A stretch of DNA of 64,000 nt from Palaemon carinicauda (GCF_036898095.1 NC_090736.1:10837395-10901394), one strand, 5' to 3'; shown: positions 12,544 through 24,035, counted from the first letter of the stretch. A program made the numbers and translations. Notes: generated from the letters alone by a model not told the origin.

Positions 12544-14066
12544 CTATGGATTATTTCTGGAAGACATCTTGGACGAGGTCTTCCCATTAGCAGTTTTTAA
12601 TCTAACATTGTTACCTGTAGGTTTCTTCAGAGGTGGTCTTGTTATGTTGGGTTTTACGTTTGTGTTTTTCTTTGTATATTTTTTATCTATTTGTTGAGGT
12701 GGATGGTGGACCTCAACTTGAATTTCTGATTTATTCAGTTTATCTTCTGGTTCATTAGAAACATCAACAGACAAAACATCAAATTTATTTGATGTAATAA
12801 CCTTAACATTTCTAATGGAGGGTGGAGAGAGAGATGGAGGTCTCTCTCTTTTACGATTAATAGATGGTGGGATTCGAGGTTTTTGCACCTTTCCCACAAC
12901 AGGTGCATCAGGTAAGTTGGTCTTAAGTGGAACCTCCATCAGATCAGGCAAGGACATGGCCTGAGAGAGGTTTGTACTATTTTTTTTAATGGGGGATGAA
13001 GTCTGTACAGCAATGGGCAATGCCCTAGTGGTAATACACCATGGTAAAGCCTCAGGAGGTAATATGGTTACCTCGTTATTTGACATTTTATCAGATGGTA
13101 TACTTTTTTTAGAGCTATTGGCAGTGCTAGGTTGGTTTGATTTTAATGCCTTAGCATATGTATTTGATTAATTTAAGAGTCCTTTGGCATGGGTCACACT
13201 TATATGTTCTACGTTCGATTTATTGAGGGCAGCTTCCTCCAACTTATATAGCTCGCAGCTCCTGTCTGTGGATTTATGATTCAAGCTGCAATTTAAACAC
13301 ATGGCTCCAAGTGCACATTCTCCATGGTAAGATTTGGAGCAAATACCACACATCTCATTTTTGCAAACTTTAGATGGGCGCCCAAATTTAAAACAATTGA
13401 AACATTGCAGTGGCTTCTGCCTGAAGGGTCTTACTTTAATCCTTTCGTTCTCAATAATAATATGAAAAGGTACATCAGCATCCTGGAACGTAAGGATTAT
13501 CATTGATGTACCTGGGACTTTGTGAACTTTCCATACATTTAATGGAAGACATGGCCAGTATCTCCTCCACTGTAAATTCATAAAGATCTCTGTTAAAAAT
13601 TACGCCCCTTCCGTAGCTAAAATTTAGGTGAGGTTTGACATCTAACTTAATGTCATCATTACTTATTTTCATATTGGACAATAGTACAGACTGTGTACTG
13701 GATTTGGCATGGATAAGGAAACTATTTTTTCCAAAACGAGATATATCGCCTGGTGCAATAGTTCCTACTTTTTTTCTGAATCAATTTGCATATTTTAAAA
13801 TAATTCCCTGTAACCCCCTTTGATTCAGCTATAAGCCACATCGGTGGTTTTGGATTTTTCTTGGAGAGCATAACTAAATCTGCGTCTTTTTCCAACCAAT
13901 CGGCAGGCCTATACACATCCAAATCTTTTGGTACCTTACCGCAGAGAGCAGCCGCGACATTCAAGTTATTAATTTTAATATTATTCAAGTTACTTATTGC
14001 ACTAAATTCTTCGTCATAACTACTGTAAGATATCCATGAATCCCATGATTCAGCTTCAAGTTTCAT
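12544..14066 (-). pseudogene. LINE ORF1 (gag-like, CCHC zinc knuckles)
   Basis: Three frame-disrupted pieces make up the ORF. An N-terminal part (14066-13722) is followed by a middle domain containing KVHKVPGTSMIILTF. A zinc-knuckle cluster lies near 13420-13260: CFNCFKFGRPSKVC, then CGICSKSYHGEC, then CLNCSLNH. In the first knuckle the usual His after FG is Arg, so it has probably lost metal binding. A Ser/Pro/Lys-rich C-terminal tail (13086-12544) ends in a basic stretch. I-clade ORF1 proteins bind the element RNA as ribonucleoprotein. At least two frameshifts interrupt it, near 13720 and 13100-13170. Confidence 0.78.
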
Positions 14067-14280
14067 CCTTATTTCTTTTATGCATCCATAGCATTCAAAT
14101 GCTTTACATAGATCATCATAATTTGTCTCTATTGAAATTTAGGTAACATGAAGGATTCGAAATTTCCTAGTGTTACCCAAATTACTCGATTTTGAAATAT
14201 CAGGAGAATGGTCCTTTCCCGTTCCGAGGTCATCAACAAAACTTTCCCTTATCACATCATCAGAGGTCGTCAACAGTGCC

Positions 14281-14306
<26 letters not shown>
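14281..14306. repeat. Homopolymer run of 26 G
   Basis: An uninterrupted G26 sits at or near the 5' boundary of the LINE. Similar runs occur at 35255 (24 G) and 61464 (18 G). Length may be inaccurate in the assembly. Confidence 0.9.
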
Positions 14307-14311
<5 letters not shown>

Positions 14312-14882
14312 GCACATCCAGGGGATGGGGAGTCAGTATTTGAAGGGTCCATAGTTAAGGGTGGGATTTTTTGTTTTTCGTTGGTTTACCTGCTTGAGAA
14401 TTTTAAGAAAGTATCATATGTTGGAAAGTAAATTTGCATTCTCCACTATCGGCACAATGAGAGTATACTTCCCAGATGGTCCACTCCATACCCTACCCAA
14501 AGGATAGCATCAAAACAAATATAGAGGCACAGGTGTAAGCTAAACCCGCCTGTTAGGACTGAAACCAAGGATATATGGAATCATCCTCCCCATATCTGTA
14601 ATGATGGGCTTCCGGCCAAAAGCCAAGAGTCCCACCTCAAGGATTGGACCCCCCTGGATTCCGATGACCCAACCCTTGAGAGTAGTTCTGCCAAAAAGGT
14701 CCAAACCATCTTTAGGATGGCTGAGATCATCCAATACTCTCATATATAGCTTTGAATGCAAATACCTCCCAACCGTGATCCCTTCTCCCATTCATCTAAG
14801 CAGGCAGTAATAACGAATGTGGAAATATCCACGCCATTTAAATAAAATAAAACTAAATAGATAAATAAATAAATGAACAAAT

Positions 14883-14885
<3 letters not shown>
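14307..14885. other. Unclassified sequence between LINE and microsatellite
   Basis: A minus-strand frame at 14791-14540 (83 residues) and a plus-strand frame at 14601-14810 overlap. Neither has a recognised domain. The text resembles moderately decayed retroelement DNA and may be part of DIRS copy B or another insertion. Confidence 0.3.

Positions 14886-14959
<74 letters not shown>
14886..14959. repeat. (TA)n microsatellite
   Basis: More than 30 TA units, preceded by (AAAT)n-like words on the plus strand. ORFs crossing it are artefacts. Confidence 0.95.
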
Positions 14960-14962
<3 letters not shown>

Positions 14963-15100
14963 TACATCTACATATATATATAACTTAAGAGAAATAATAC
15001 TCAGAGTTAGGACAGCAAGACAAAAGAAAGTTGATAAAATTAGGAGAAGGTCGAAGAAATATTGAGCAGAAGGAATAGAGGAAAGGGAGAGAAATTTAGA

Positions 15101-15132
15101 TTCGAACTTGGGGAGTAATTTCCCCAAGTTCG
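15101..15132. repeat. Perfect 13-bp inverted repeat (hairpin)
   Basis: TCGAACTTGGGGA and its exact complement TCCCCAAGTTCGA are separated by about 6 nt. It sits at the boundary between AT-rich DNA and the DIRS-like sequence that starts at 15133, so it may mark an insertion junction. Confidence 0.75.
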
Positions 15133-16000
15133 AGAGCCCTCTTGCCCGTCATCAAGTTACAGCATGGGAATGAAATGCCGTGCTGAAGCTCAATGACCTC
15201 ATCAAGGCATTTTCTCATTAAGAGGGTTTCCTTTGGAAGCAGTGGCATCATCAACCAGGGGAATCTCTCCCATTGCCGCAAGCTTCTTACCTTCCTTGGG
15301 GCTTTCGGGTCTTCCCAGTAGGTAATGGTTCGTCGAGTCTACAAGAATAGGCGTGGTCTCCCTTGTTCCTCCTGATGCTGGAGTTGGAGAGTGACCCAGT
15401 AACTTCAATGGCCTGCAGTTAAGGATTAACCTTGGTTATCCTTTCCCAAAATCTGGAGGTAACCAACAGTTTCTCTTGCCCTTAGTGGCAGCCCTCATTT
15501 GGGTCTCCCTCATTCCTCCTAATGTTGGAGTAGGAGGGTAACTGCTTGAATGGAAGCAATTTTAACGTCAAAGGTAGCTCTTGATGTCTGCCTTCAACTT
15601 GAGCTCAGCTTACTGATGGGAAGCAGAGAACACTACTCGGAGGTCCGCTTACAGGTGGTGGACTGCTTCGCCTTATGAGGGAAACTTATCCTCCACCAAG
15701 TATTGGCATCTTTCCCTTCCGAGAGTTACCCTCCACCAACCACTATCCAGCAATCTTTCCGCTAGCAGGGAGAATTGCCGACAGCACCAAAGAGGAGGGG
15801 TCGCCTTCCCCTCAGCGGGAGAGACCGATTTCCTTCTGTACCCTGGGGATACAAAACAAGTCTCATTAACTGCCACAGGAATGCTTGCAGTCGCCGGTTT
15901 TCGTCATTGAGCTACGTAGACCTTAACTCTTATGGGTTATTGCCGACATCTTCAGAAGGCCAGATCCCTTAGGATTTGTACCTTATGGGTTGTGGAATAA
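15133..16000 (+). pseudogene. Decayed DIRS-like gag/RT junction sequence
   Basis: The plus strand shows stop-riddled reading frames. Near 15497-15552 the frame reads VSLIPPNVGVGG followed by a stop and LLEW, like the PP..GVGGRL entry motif of DIRS RTs. A second, shorter version of the same words (SLVPPDAGVGE) lies about 145 bp upstream, so this motif is partly duplicated. It may be the missing gag/RT boundary of copy B or a separate fragment. Confidence 0.4.
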
Positions 16001-16014
16001 AGGGATTTTGACGA

Positions 16015-16568
16015 AGGAAAAATCTATTTCTGGAGAGAGACCTGTGATGCCCCAACACTGAGGAAGGCCAAGCCGCTCCCAAAATTAAAATCCACATTAC
16101 TGTAAAGAGAACAAATGCCCGGTACTGAAAAAAGCTGTCAAAACAAACTATGGTACTTAACATTGGTAAAGGTGAAGTAGCAGCGTCAGTCATGATGAAT
16201 TAACGCCAAACACGGGAAAAAACACCGAGAGCACAAACAACACAACTACGCGAGCAAGTCCAAAACAGAAGGATGTCCTAGAGGGCGTTCGGTTTAGGTG
16301 TCGGTGGCGTGGTCCAAGTGTGGTTTCTAGGGCTTTTGTTACGGCCCTTCCCTTTGATGAAGGAATTATCTAAATGGAAGACAGCCTGTGAATAGTGGTT
16401 TTCACACGCCCCTGATGTATACACGACACCCACAAGGTGCTCGCGCGAGGGTAGTAACCTCTGCATTCCATGCTTTTATCTTTCTCCGGTATATTTGGAA
16501 GATTTATATAAAAAAAATGTAAAGAAGGACCTTTTCACCGGCCGTCACAGGTCGACCCAGAAATGAAT
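16015..16568. mobile_element. Short inverted-repeat-bounded element (about 550 bp)
   Basis: The left edge has AAATCTATTTCTGG, then AGACCTGTGATGCC. The right edge has their imperfect inverse, GGCCGTCACAGGTCGACCCAGAAAT. The interior has no credible ORF. It could be a small nonautonomous element or two joined termini of a DIRS-type element. No target-site duplication was identified. Confidence 0.5.
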
Positions 16569-17048
16569 ATTATAGTTAAGAAAAAATACTAATTATTTTT
16601 TATTTTTTCATTTTATTGTATTTGTATTAGAATATTAAGCTGTTATATCTTGGTCCTTCAACCTTGTCTAATTACGTTATTTTTTTACAGCACATCCTAC
16701 ACCCTGTAGGGTCTGAAGTGGAAACCAGAGTTGGAGACAATAGAAGTACTGTACTGTACAAGAATAGGTTTTTTATCAAGAAAAGAAAAAAAAAAAACAC
16801 TTCATACATTTATGGTGACAGAAATTCTCAAGTGTGAGGGATTTGACCTGAACTGCTGTGAAATAGCCCAGTCAGTGGACTGCGGGACTGTGTGTATATC
16901 AGATATACTTTGGGTATCCTGTTAACCCAGGAGTGACGTGAACATTCTGAATGTTATAAACTACTGTGAACTAGATACATTATAGTGATTCAGTACTGAA
17001 TAGATTCTCATCAACCCTGAAGTGAAACAAATTTAGACATTCCTTAAA
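16569..17048. other. AT-rich noncoding sequence
   Basis: No recognisable gene or repeat was found apart from poly-A and poly-T runs; the 64-residue ORF at 16731-16925 is without similarity. Confidence 0.4.
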
Positions 17049-17248
17049 GATGTTTGTAGCGTAAATTGTGAACAGCAACGTACATGATGGCATTTATTTT
17101 GTATTATAACATGTAGATGTTTGTAGCATAAATTGTGAACAGCAACATGCACGTGGTGGCATTTATTTTGTACTATAACATGTAGATGTTTGTAGCATGA
17201 ATTGTGAACAACAACGTACAAATGATGGCATTTATTTTGTACTATTAA
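17049..17248. repeat. Minisatellite of about 67-68 bp, interrupted by the piggyBac-like element
   Basis: Units starting GATGTTTGTAGC begin at 17049, 17116 and 17184, each containing AATTGTGAACA and GGCATTTATTTTGTA. A fourth unit start appears at 20433, directly after the piggyBac-like insertion, so the array was split by it. Confidence 0.85.
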
Positions 17249-20200
17249 CCCTGGATAGGTACGGTCCTCGGACACCCCTTTAAGGGTATACTCGGACGCG
17301 AACGACCCCGACGCCAAAAAAAATTCTTGAAAAATCAGTTTTTGCAGTAACCTCCTTTTTTCTTTTGCCAAAAAAAACTTCAATGAATGCTTAAAACAAC
17401 TGTAAAGATTATTACTACTCATCTGCAGAAAAACTATTTATTATAAATATTTTAAAAAATTAAGTAGAAAAAAAAAGACCTGACGTAAAAATTCATAAAA
17501 AAAAAGTTTATACATATATACACAAATCCTTTTAGGAATTGATTCTTGAATGTTTAGGACACATCTTGATGTATTTTGGATGAAGTCAGACCCATGGAGG
17601 TGAAGATCTGAAATGAGAAAAAAAGGGTAACTTTTTTTGGCCAAAAAAATTTGTCCAAATTTCATGAATTTTTTTGGGTACCCAAATGAAATAGGAAGTG
17701 GCTAATTTTTTTAGGGAATAAACATATGTTATCCTAAAATAGAAATATGTAAAAAAATCTTCATTATTTTGTAAATTACATTTATATCAGGGGCCATATC
17801 TAAAGGTAATTTTTTGAGTACTTAGAAATTTCGTAAAAAAATACATATATTTAATATATAATATGATATTTATGCAGGTAAAAATATACCAAAATATCAC
17901 AAATTCTATAGGGAACAAGAATATATATAGATAGGGCAGCTTACGCTTCGGATATGTCCACAAAATGGCCGCCAACCACACTGACTCAGACTCCCTAATC
18001 TGCCACTTGAAATGTAGGAAGGGTATGTCAATTTCAAGGTGTTATTTACTAATCTAATTATTATTGGATATGCATAAAAAATGTATGGTGGGTTGCTGGA
18101 TAATTGTCGATTATTTTACGACTATAAAATTAAAATTCTGACCCAAAAAAATTTTTTTGAAGGGAAATAAAATCGAAAAAAAAAATGTAAAACAATATTT
18201 TAGCTAAAAAAATTTGATGATATTCAATCAAAAAAAAAGTAAACAAAATTTTCCGACAAATAAACATCTAGAGGAATCATTACTCTGTGATAGTTCCTTA
18301 GTACGTAGTAATTTTGAAAGAATTGGGAAAAAACGAAAAAATGGCAATCACCGGAAAATCGAACACATACCTATATATACGCCATATCTGGCTAAAAAAA
18401 ATATAGGCATGGGTAGTCAGATCATCTAGAAACACTTTCCAACACTATAAAAATATAAGTTTTGCGACACTACTTGCCAATTCCTTACGGTAACATGACT
18501 AAGCAAAAAAATGCAAAACAAATAAAAAGGGGCACTTGCGGAAAAATGGCTAACATTCTAATATACGGCATTTCAGAAAAAAAAAATTCAGCCACGTGCT
18601 AGGCAAACCATCAAGGCACATTTTCCGACAAATAAACATCTAAATGAATAATTACTCTGTGATAGTTCCTTAGTACGTAGTAATTTTGAAAGAAATGGGA
18701 AAAAACGAAAAAATGGCAATCACAGGAAAATCGAACACATACCTATATATACGCCATATCTGGCTAAAAAAAAATAGGCATGGGTAGCCAGATCATCTAG
18801 AAACACTTTCCAACACTATAAAATTATAAGTTTTGCGACACTACTTGCCAATTCCTTACGGTAACATGACTAAGCAAAAAAATGCAAAACAAATAAAAAG
18901 GGGCACTCGTGGAAAAATGGCCATTCTAATATACGGCATTTCAGAAAAAAAAAATTTCAGCCACGTGCTAGGCAAACCATCAAGGCATATTTTCCGACAA
19001 ATAAACATATAAATGAAATATTACTCTGTGATAGTTCCTTAGTACGTAGTAATTTTGAAAGAAATGGGAAAAAAACGAAAAAATGGCAGTCACAGGAAAA
19101 TCGAACACATACTTATATATACGCCATATCTGGCTAAAAAAAAATAGGCATGGGTAGCCAGATCATCTAGAAACACTTTCCAACACTATAAAAATATAAG
19201 TTTTGCGACACTACTTGCCAATTCCTTACGGTAACATGACTAAGCAAAAAAATGCAAAACAAATAAAAAGGGGCACTCGCGGAAAAATGCCCAACATTCT
19301 AATATACGGCATCTCAGATAAAAAAAAAAGACATGCACGTGTTAGCCCAACCATCAAGGCACACTTTCTAACACATAAACATGAAAAAAAAAATCAATAA
19401 TATACGGCAATTCCTTACTACGTAGTAAATTTTTACAAATATTGAAAAAAAACAGAAATTGGCAACCGCAGTTAAATACCCAATATACCAATAACTACGT
19501 CGTATCTGACCAAAACAAAATCACGCATGGGTAGCCAGATCATCTAGACACACTTTCCAACATTAAAAAAGCAAAAGTTTTACGACACTATTTCGCAATA
19601 TCTTACGGAAAAATGACTTGGCAAAAAAATGAAAAAAAATGAAAAAGGGACACTCGCGGTAAAATGCCCGACATTCTAATATACGACATCTCAGATAAAA
19701 AAAAAGACATGCACGTGTTAGCCCAACCATCAAGGCACACTTTCTAACACATAAACATGAAAAAAAAATGAATAATATACGGCAATTCCTTACTACGTAG
19801 TAATTTTTACAAATATTGAAAAAAAACAGAAATTGGTAACCGCAGTTAAATACCCAATATACCAATAACTACGTCGTATCTGACAAAAACAAAGTCATGC
19901 ATGGGTAGCCAGATCATCTAGACACACTTTCCAACACTAAACAAGCAAAAGTTTTACGACACTATTTGGCAATATCTTACGGAAAAATGACTTGGCAAAA
20001 AAATGAAAAAAAATGAAAAAGGGGCACTCGCGGTAAAATGGTCCTCGTGGTGATGAACGACCTTTTAACTAAAAAAAAAAACATGCACATGGTAGCCAAA
20101 CAATCCACCAAGACTTTCCACAACTGATAACCTATACAAGTTGCACCATTCTACGACAATTTCATAATACGTAATAACTTTGATAATTATGCAAACTACC

Positions 20201-20423
20201 TTAGAAGGGTAAACTCGGACGCGAACGACCCCGACGCGTCTCAGAAATCGGGGAAGGAGTACAGCTACAGCAATGCACATCTGGACACTACTAGAGCGTG
20301 TAGGGGAGACACCTCCTGCAGGTCGATCACCCACAAATTCAGTCACGGGGGTGAGTCACGTGAGAAAAACCTGTTTTTTTTTTACGCTCGGGGTCGCGAA
20401 CGACCCACCGTACCTATCCAGGG
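17249..20423. mobile_element. piggyBac-like nonautonomous element with TTAA duplication (3175 bp)
   Basis: Both flanks carry TTAA (17245-17248 and 20424-20427). The left terminus reads CCCTGGATAGGTACGGT and the right terminus is its exact inverse, a 17-bp terminal inverted repeat starting with CCC, as in piggyBac transposons. A subterminal CGGACGCGAACGACCCCGAC word occurs near both ends in direct orientation (about 17290 and 20215), and a further CGAACGACCC lies at the right tip. No transposase ORF is present. The interior is AT-rich and mainly a tandem array, so it would depend on a transposase supplied elsewhere. Confidence 0.78.
18253..20125 (+). repeat. Tandem array of about 372-bp units inside the piggyBac-like element
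   Basis: Five units begin near 18253, 18625, 18994, 19368 and 19744, giving spacings of 369-376 bp. Shared landmarks are TACTACGTAGTAA-type words, ATATACGCCATATCTG, GGGTAGCCAGATCATCTAGA, CACTTTCCAACA and GGGGCACTCGCGG. Units 1-3 form one subfamily and 4-5 another. No coding potential is conserved, so this is satellite-like DNA. Confidence 0.88.
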
Positions 20424-20559
20424 TTAACATGTAGATGTTTGTAGCATAATGTTAGGAAATTTCACTTGATAATATCTAGATTAAACAGAAAGGCTCTGTC
20501 TTGATTTTAACAATTAGAAAATTTGCATCACAAACCAGATAGGGCTTTATCCTGAAAAA

Positions 20560-21110
20560 GGGCTCCGAGTAATAAATATTTTTCTTGTTTTTATGAAGGC
20601 AGCATTTCATTCCAGTACCTTACACCATTGTGTCCCCTTTTCAGTCACCCATTATATGTTTAGTATTATTTGTTTCCTTTATAAAATCTAACCTGAGATT
20701 CAAGCTATTCATGCATACTGCTCATTTTTTCCAGAAATGAATCCGTGGTTATGCTACCTGTATATTCAGCAAGCTCAAGGTAGGATAAATAGTAGGGAAG
20801 TAAGGTTCTAGTGGGGTCCCCTTGCCCAGTATAAAATCAAGGGGTGGTGCCCAGTGACAAGTTCTCTTGAACTGTTATGCAGATTTTTGGTTTTCCACCG
20901 TTTTACCTTTTTTGTGTAGTGAACATTGGAGCGTGGTCGGCATTTGGACACAAGGCAGTCTGCGTACTATATCTGGCCACAGTCCGCAAACCACCACAGG
21001 GTGGTAATCTCTTACAAGGGAGAAACCTCTTGTAGGTTGTATCTCTTCGGGATTATTATGGCAGAGAAACTTCTGTTCTTTGACAAGAGAATGACAAGCT
21101 TAATGTGCTA
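20560..21110 (+). mobile_element. LTR-like dispersed repeat, copy 1
   Basis: This block shares ordered sequence with 42400-42945: a TTTTTATGAAG start, TCCAGT(A/T)CCTTACA, GTGTCCCC, GGGTCCCCTTGCCCA, a TATA box (20830-20836 here), CAAGGGGTGGTGCCCAGTG, TTTTTTGTGTAGTGAA and GGCCACAGTCC. A TATA box with a conserved region about 20-30 bp downstream suggests an LTR promoter, but no partner LTR with an internal region was matched here. Confidence 0.5.
20830..20836 (+). promoter_or_regulatory. Candidate TATA box of the LTR-like repeat
   Basis: TATAAAA lies in a block conserved between the two copies of the repeat; the second copy has TATAAAT at 42774-42780. No transcription evidence is available. Confidence 0.4.
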
Positions 21111-22030
21111 ACGCGCTTAACCCTTCTCGTAGTGAGGTTTGGGGTGAGGAGTTCAGAGTGCTACCATCTATGAGATTCACTACTGCACAGTTGAGTTAGA
21201 ACCATCTCTCGTCACAATGAACAGTTGAGGGAGTTCATCGCCCAATAACACCTACGCGCTAAACCTACCTCTTGCCTCAACATACAATTAAGAGAGTTCA
21301 TACCTAATCGCCTAACCCAACACTAGCCAACTGTAGAGGGGTTACAGCACACTCACCATCCTACTCACTTAGTACCTCACTAGCCACTTGGTACATGTTG
21401 TACAGCACACAAGTACAATGAGATCAGCGCAAATCGCTCTATGCAAATCTTACTATAACTTCATCTTCTCTCTTTGAGTAAGCTGTAACTATGCACAGAA
21501 ATTTATATTACCTGCAACTGCAGATGCTCGATCTTCAACATCGATACAACTGTTCTAGTCAGAGCTCGCGAACGTTCGACATGTGCTAACATTTGCCTAA
21601 CTAGCGCTAATGTAGTACTGTGTCTTGGATGATGGCGATTAGTCGCCTCCTCTTCCTATTTTTAACCATTTAAGTCACTTGTTTTGTTACATAGTTACCC
21701 AACAAGTTGACACCAAAATAAATAGTAAATGGAAGACATGAGCTACATTGGTTGCCCATGCACGCTCGCCTATATACCTGAGGAAGTTATAAATATAGAA
21801 TTGTAGATCGAGCCTTGTTAGACAAAACTCCTCAGGGGTTGTCACCGGTATTTGTGTATAAGCATCTTACTCTAGCACTCTTCAGAGTTCTCCATCAGGA
21901 AGACTAAATGTGGCCACCCCTGAGTTTGTCCTCAATCTTGCTATTCAGCACACTGACGACAATGCTCTCACTCAACCTGAGAAGACTCAGCCTGCAGAGG
22001 GTTTGCAAAGTCTGAAGCATCGAGCTGCCC
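21111..22030. other. Unclassified, probably retroelement-derived
   Basis: The only ORFs are short and lack recognisable domains. It follows the LTR-like repeat and could be its continuation. It ends at the SINE. Confidence 0.3.
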
Positions 22031-22038
22031 CTCATAAG

Positions 22039-22365
22039 GTTTTTGTGACCTAATTGGTAACGTCTCTGTCTGGTGATCACTAGATAGGGGTTCAAATCCT
22101 GCTCAAACTTGTTAGTTCCTTTAGTGTCTGCAACCTTACCATCCTGGTGAGTTAAGATTGGGGGGGTTTGGGAAAGCCTATAGGTCTATGTGCAGAGTCA
22201 TCAGCAGCCATTGCCTGGCCCTCCCTGGTCCTATTTTGGGAGTGGAGGGGGCTTGGGCGCTGATCATATGATATATGGTCAGTCTCTAAGGCCTTGTCCT
22301 GCTTGCTAGGGCAATGTCACTATCCCTTGCCTCTGCCCTTCATGAGCGATTAAACCTTTCTTGAT
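22039..22365 (+). mobile_element. tRNA-derived SINE
   Basis: The 5' part has RNA polymerase III internal promoter boxes: an A box (TGACCTAATTGG, 22045-22056) and a B box (GGTTCAAATCC, 22089-22099), about 33 bp apart. A roughly 250-bp unrelated body follows and ends near CATGAGCGATTAAACC. The tRNA-like part does not form a clean acceptor stem, so this is not a functional tRNA gene. It inserts in the region between the LTR-like repeat and the copy B RT. Confidence 0.7.
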
Positions 22366-22882
22366 CGCGACTTTGGTCTTCCTCTGAGAGGTCTCCTCCA
22401 TGCGGGGACAACAAAAATAATCTTGGATTCATCCATGACCCTCTCTAGCCCACCGGAGCAAGCTTCGTTGGAATGAGACAGCGAGGTACCATGTAGGGTG
22501 GGTGTAATTGCAATACCTTGCCGTCGAGTTCGGCAAACTTATCTCTCTTCAGCCAGCATGACTCTTCCAGTCCCTGTAATGAATCCTAATGCTGCATAGA
22601 ACAGGCCTGCTTACCAAACACATGTGGGAGTACTGACTATGATCCTCATGAATCAGCATGTTCCTTAATGCCAGCTCGTGATCCTCATAGCAGAGTAGAC
22701 CGCAGTCCAGCGAGATATACGCACTGTCGTGTACCCATTCACCGGTTGAGGCACATAGAAGACCTTCTCCTAGCCAACGGCAATCTACGGCAGTTGCATA
22801 AACATCCAAACTCAGGCCTTAAATCAACAACGAATGAGTGCGTTATTACTTCACATGATCACAAGAAAAGGAATGCCCCCTT
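22366..22882 (+). other. Decayed DIRS sequence upstream of RT B
   Basis: No intact ORF is present. The reading merges into the RT entry of copy B at about 22900, so it is most likely the end of gag or start of pol, heavily mutated. Confidence 0.35.
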
Positions 22883-23185
22883 GTGACCTATCCTGTTCGT
22901 CAGGAAAGGAGAGCACTCTCGATAATAGGGGTCTCCAGGCTTCTACAGTCGACTCCTTGTAAAGAAGGCGTCTGGAGGCTGGAGACCAGACATCAACCTC
23001 TCCTCCTTGAACAAGTTTGTTCAACAAATTTCGTTCAGGATGGATATGGAAGACACAGTCAGACAGGCAGTCAGACTCAAGGACTTCATAATAACACTGG
23101 ATTTAAAAGATGCTTACTTCCAGGTTCTAGTCCATCTATCTTCAAGGAAGTACATTGTATTTAAGAATCAGTGGCAGCTTATAGC
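22883..23185 (+). pseudogene. DIRS reverse transcriptase, first part (copy B)
   Basis: From about 22940 the text reads GFYSRL-like, then GGWRPDINLSSLNKFVQQIS and ITLDLKDAYFQVLVHLSSRK. This corresponds to RT fingers and the first palm Asp. The reading stops abruptly at 23185, where an insertion begins; it resumes at 24036. Frame changes occur before 22990. Confidence 0.82.
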
Positions 23186-24035
23186 TATAATTAGGGGAGG
23201 TGCTGCTCTAGAAAATTTGTAGCCTTTGTTTTAATATTGTGTAAAAAGAAACAATCTGACATGAGAAACTATATTAAGAAGATGGATAGATTCCTAAAAG
23301 TACAAAATCAAACATTTTTACTTACTATAACCTAATTTGTTACTGTTCAAGCTTGAGCCATTCATAAAAAATGAAATCCATTCTTGTTTGAAATTGTGTA
23401 AAAAGATCAATAACTTTCTTTCTTATCTCTGAATGATAACTAAGTAGATTTCACCTTCCAAAATTCATAGTGCTCGTTAAAAAGTTGTTATTGTTTAATG
23501 TTGAAATTTAGCATCCAGCCTCTGATTAGCCATGGAAATTTTTAAGCGAACCGAAAAAACATTTAAAAGAACTAAAAAAGGAATAAAATAGAATAGCTGA
23601 AAGTAAAATAATCTAATTCTACACTTTATCACATTCAAGTATATGGTACACAGTATTCTAGCACATAACACATGGAGTAAAAAAAATAAACTACCAACAC
23701 CCTAAGGATGGCAGTCTCGGCACTGCAGGAGCAACAGTGCTTTCCCCCTTGGCCACGTGTAGCTCCCTTTGTGCGCATGCGCACAACAGCCAAACACCAC
23801 ACAACTGGAACTTCCATACAAAGATTTTTTTTTTTCCATAAACAAAGATGGATACTGATATTAAGCTTAAGGATTATATATTGTAAGAGTATAAAGAAAG
23901 AATTAAAGAAAAAATAATTATATTGTTATCGATAACAAAAGAAAATAGGGTGTGTTGCAGTTCCACCACTGTTAAGAATCATCCTAGACAATTGACACAC
24001 CACTGTTAAGAATCATCCTAGATGATTGACAAAAC
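23186..24035. other. Insertion inside the copy B RT
   Basis: About 850 bp of AT-rich noncoding DNA separates two adjacent RT blocks. It contains a palindromic GTGCGCATGCGCAC (23771-23784) and ends with a 34-bp direct duplication (23965-23998 and 23999-24032). No family is recognised and no inverted termini were found. Confidence 0.5.

Larger units (their letters stand above)
8702..14306 (-). mobile_element. I-clade non-LTR retrotransposon, nearly full length but decayed
   Basis: Read on the minus strand this has the full order of an I-type LINE: ORF1 with zinc knuckles, then ORF2 with endonuclease, RT, RNase H and a C-terminal region. The 3' end carries a short simple tail of repeated CAAT units at 8702-8717. 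The 5' end is placed at the G26 run (14281-14306) only because coding ends shortly before it. Length of about 5.6 kb fits the family. Frameshifts and stops occur in both ORFs. It is inserted in the leader of DIRS copy B; I could not identify a convincing target-site duplication. Confidence 0.82.

Noticed and set aside
18253..20125. CRISPR-like or gene array
   Set aside because: Units of about 372 bp are continuous with no spacer or conserved ORF; this is satellite-like DNA.
22039..22112. Functional tRNA gene
   Set aside because: A and B boxes are present, but arms and acceptor stem do not fold well and a SINE body follows.
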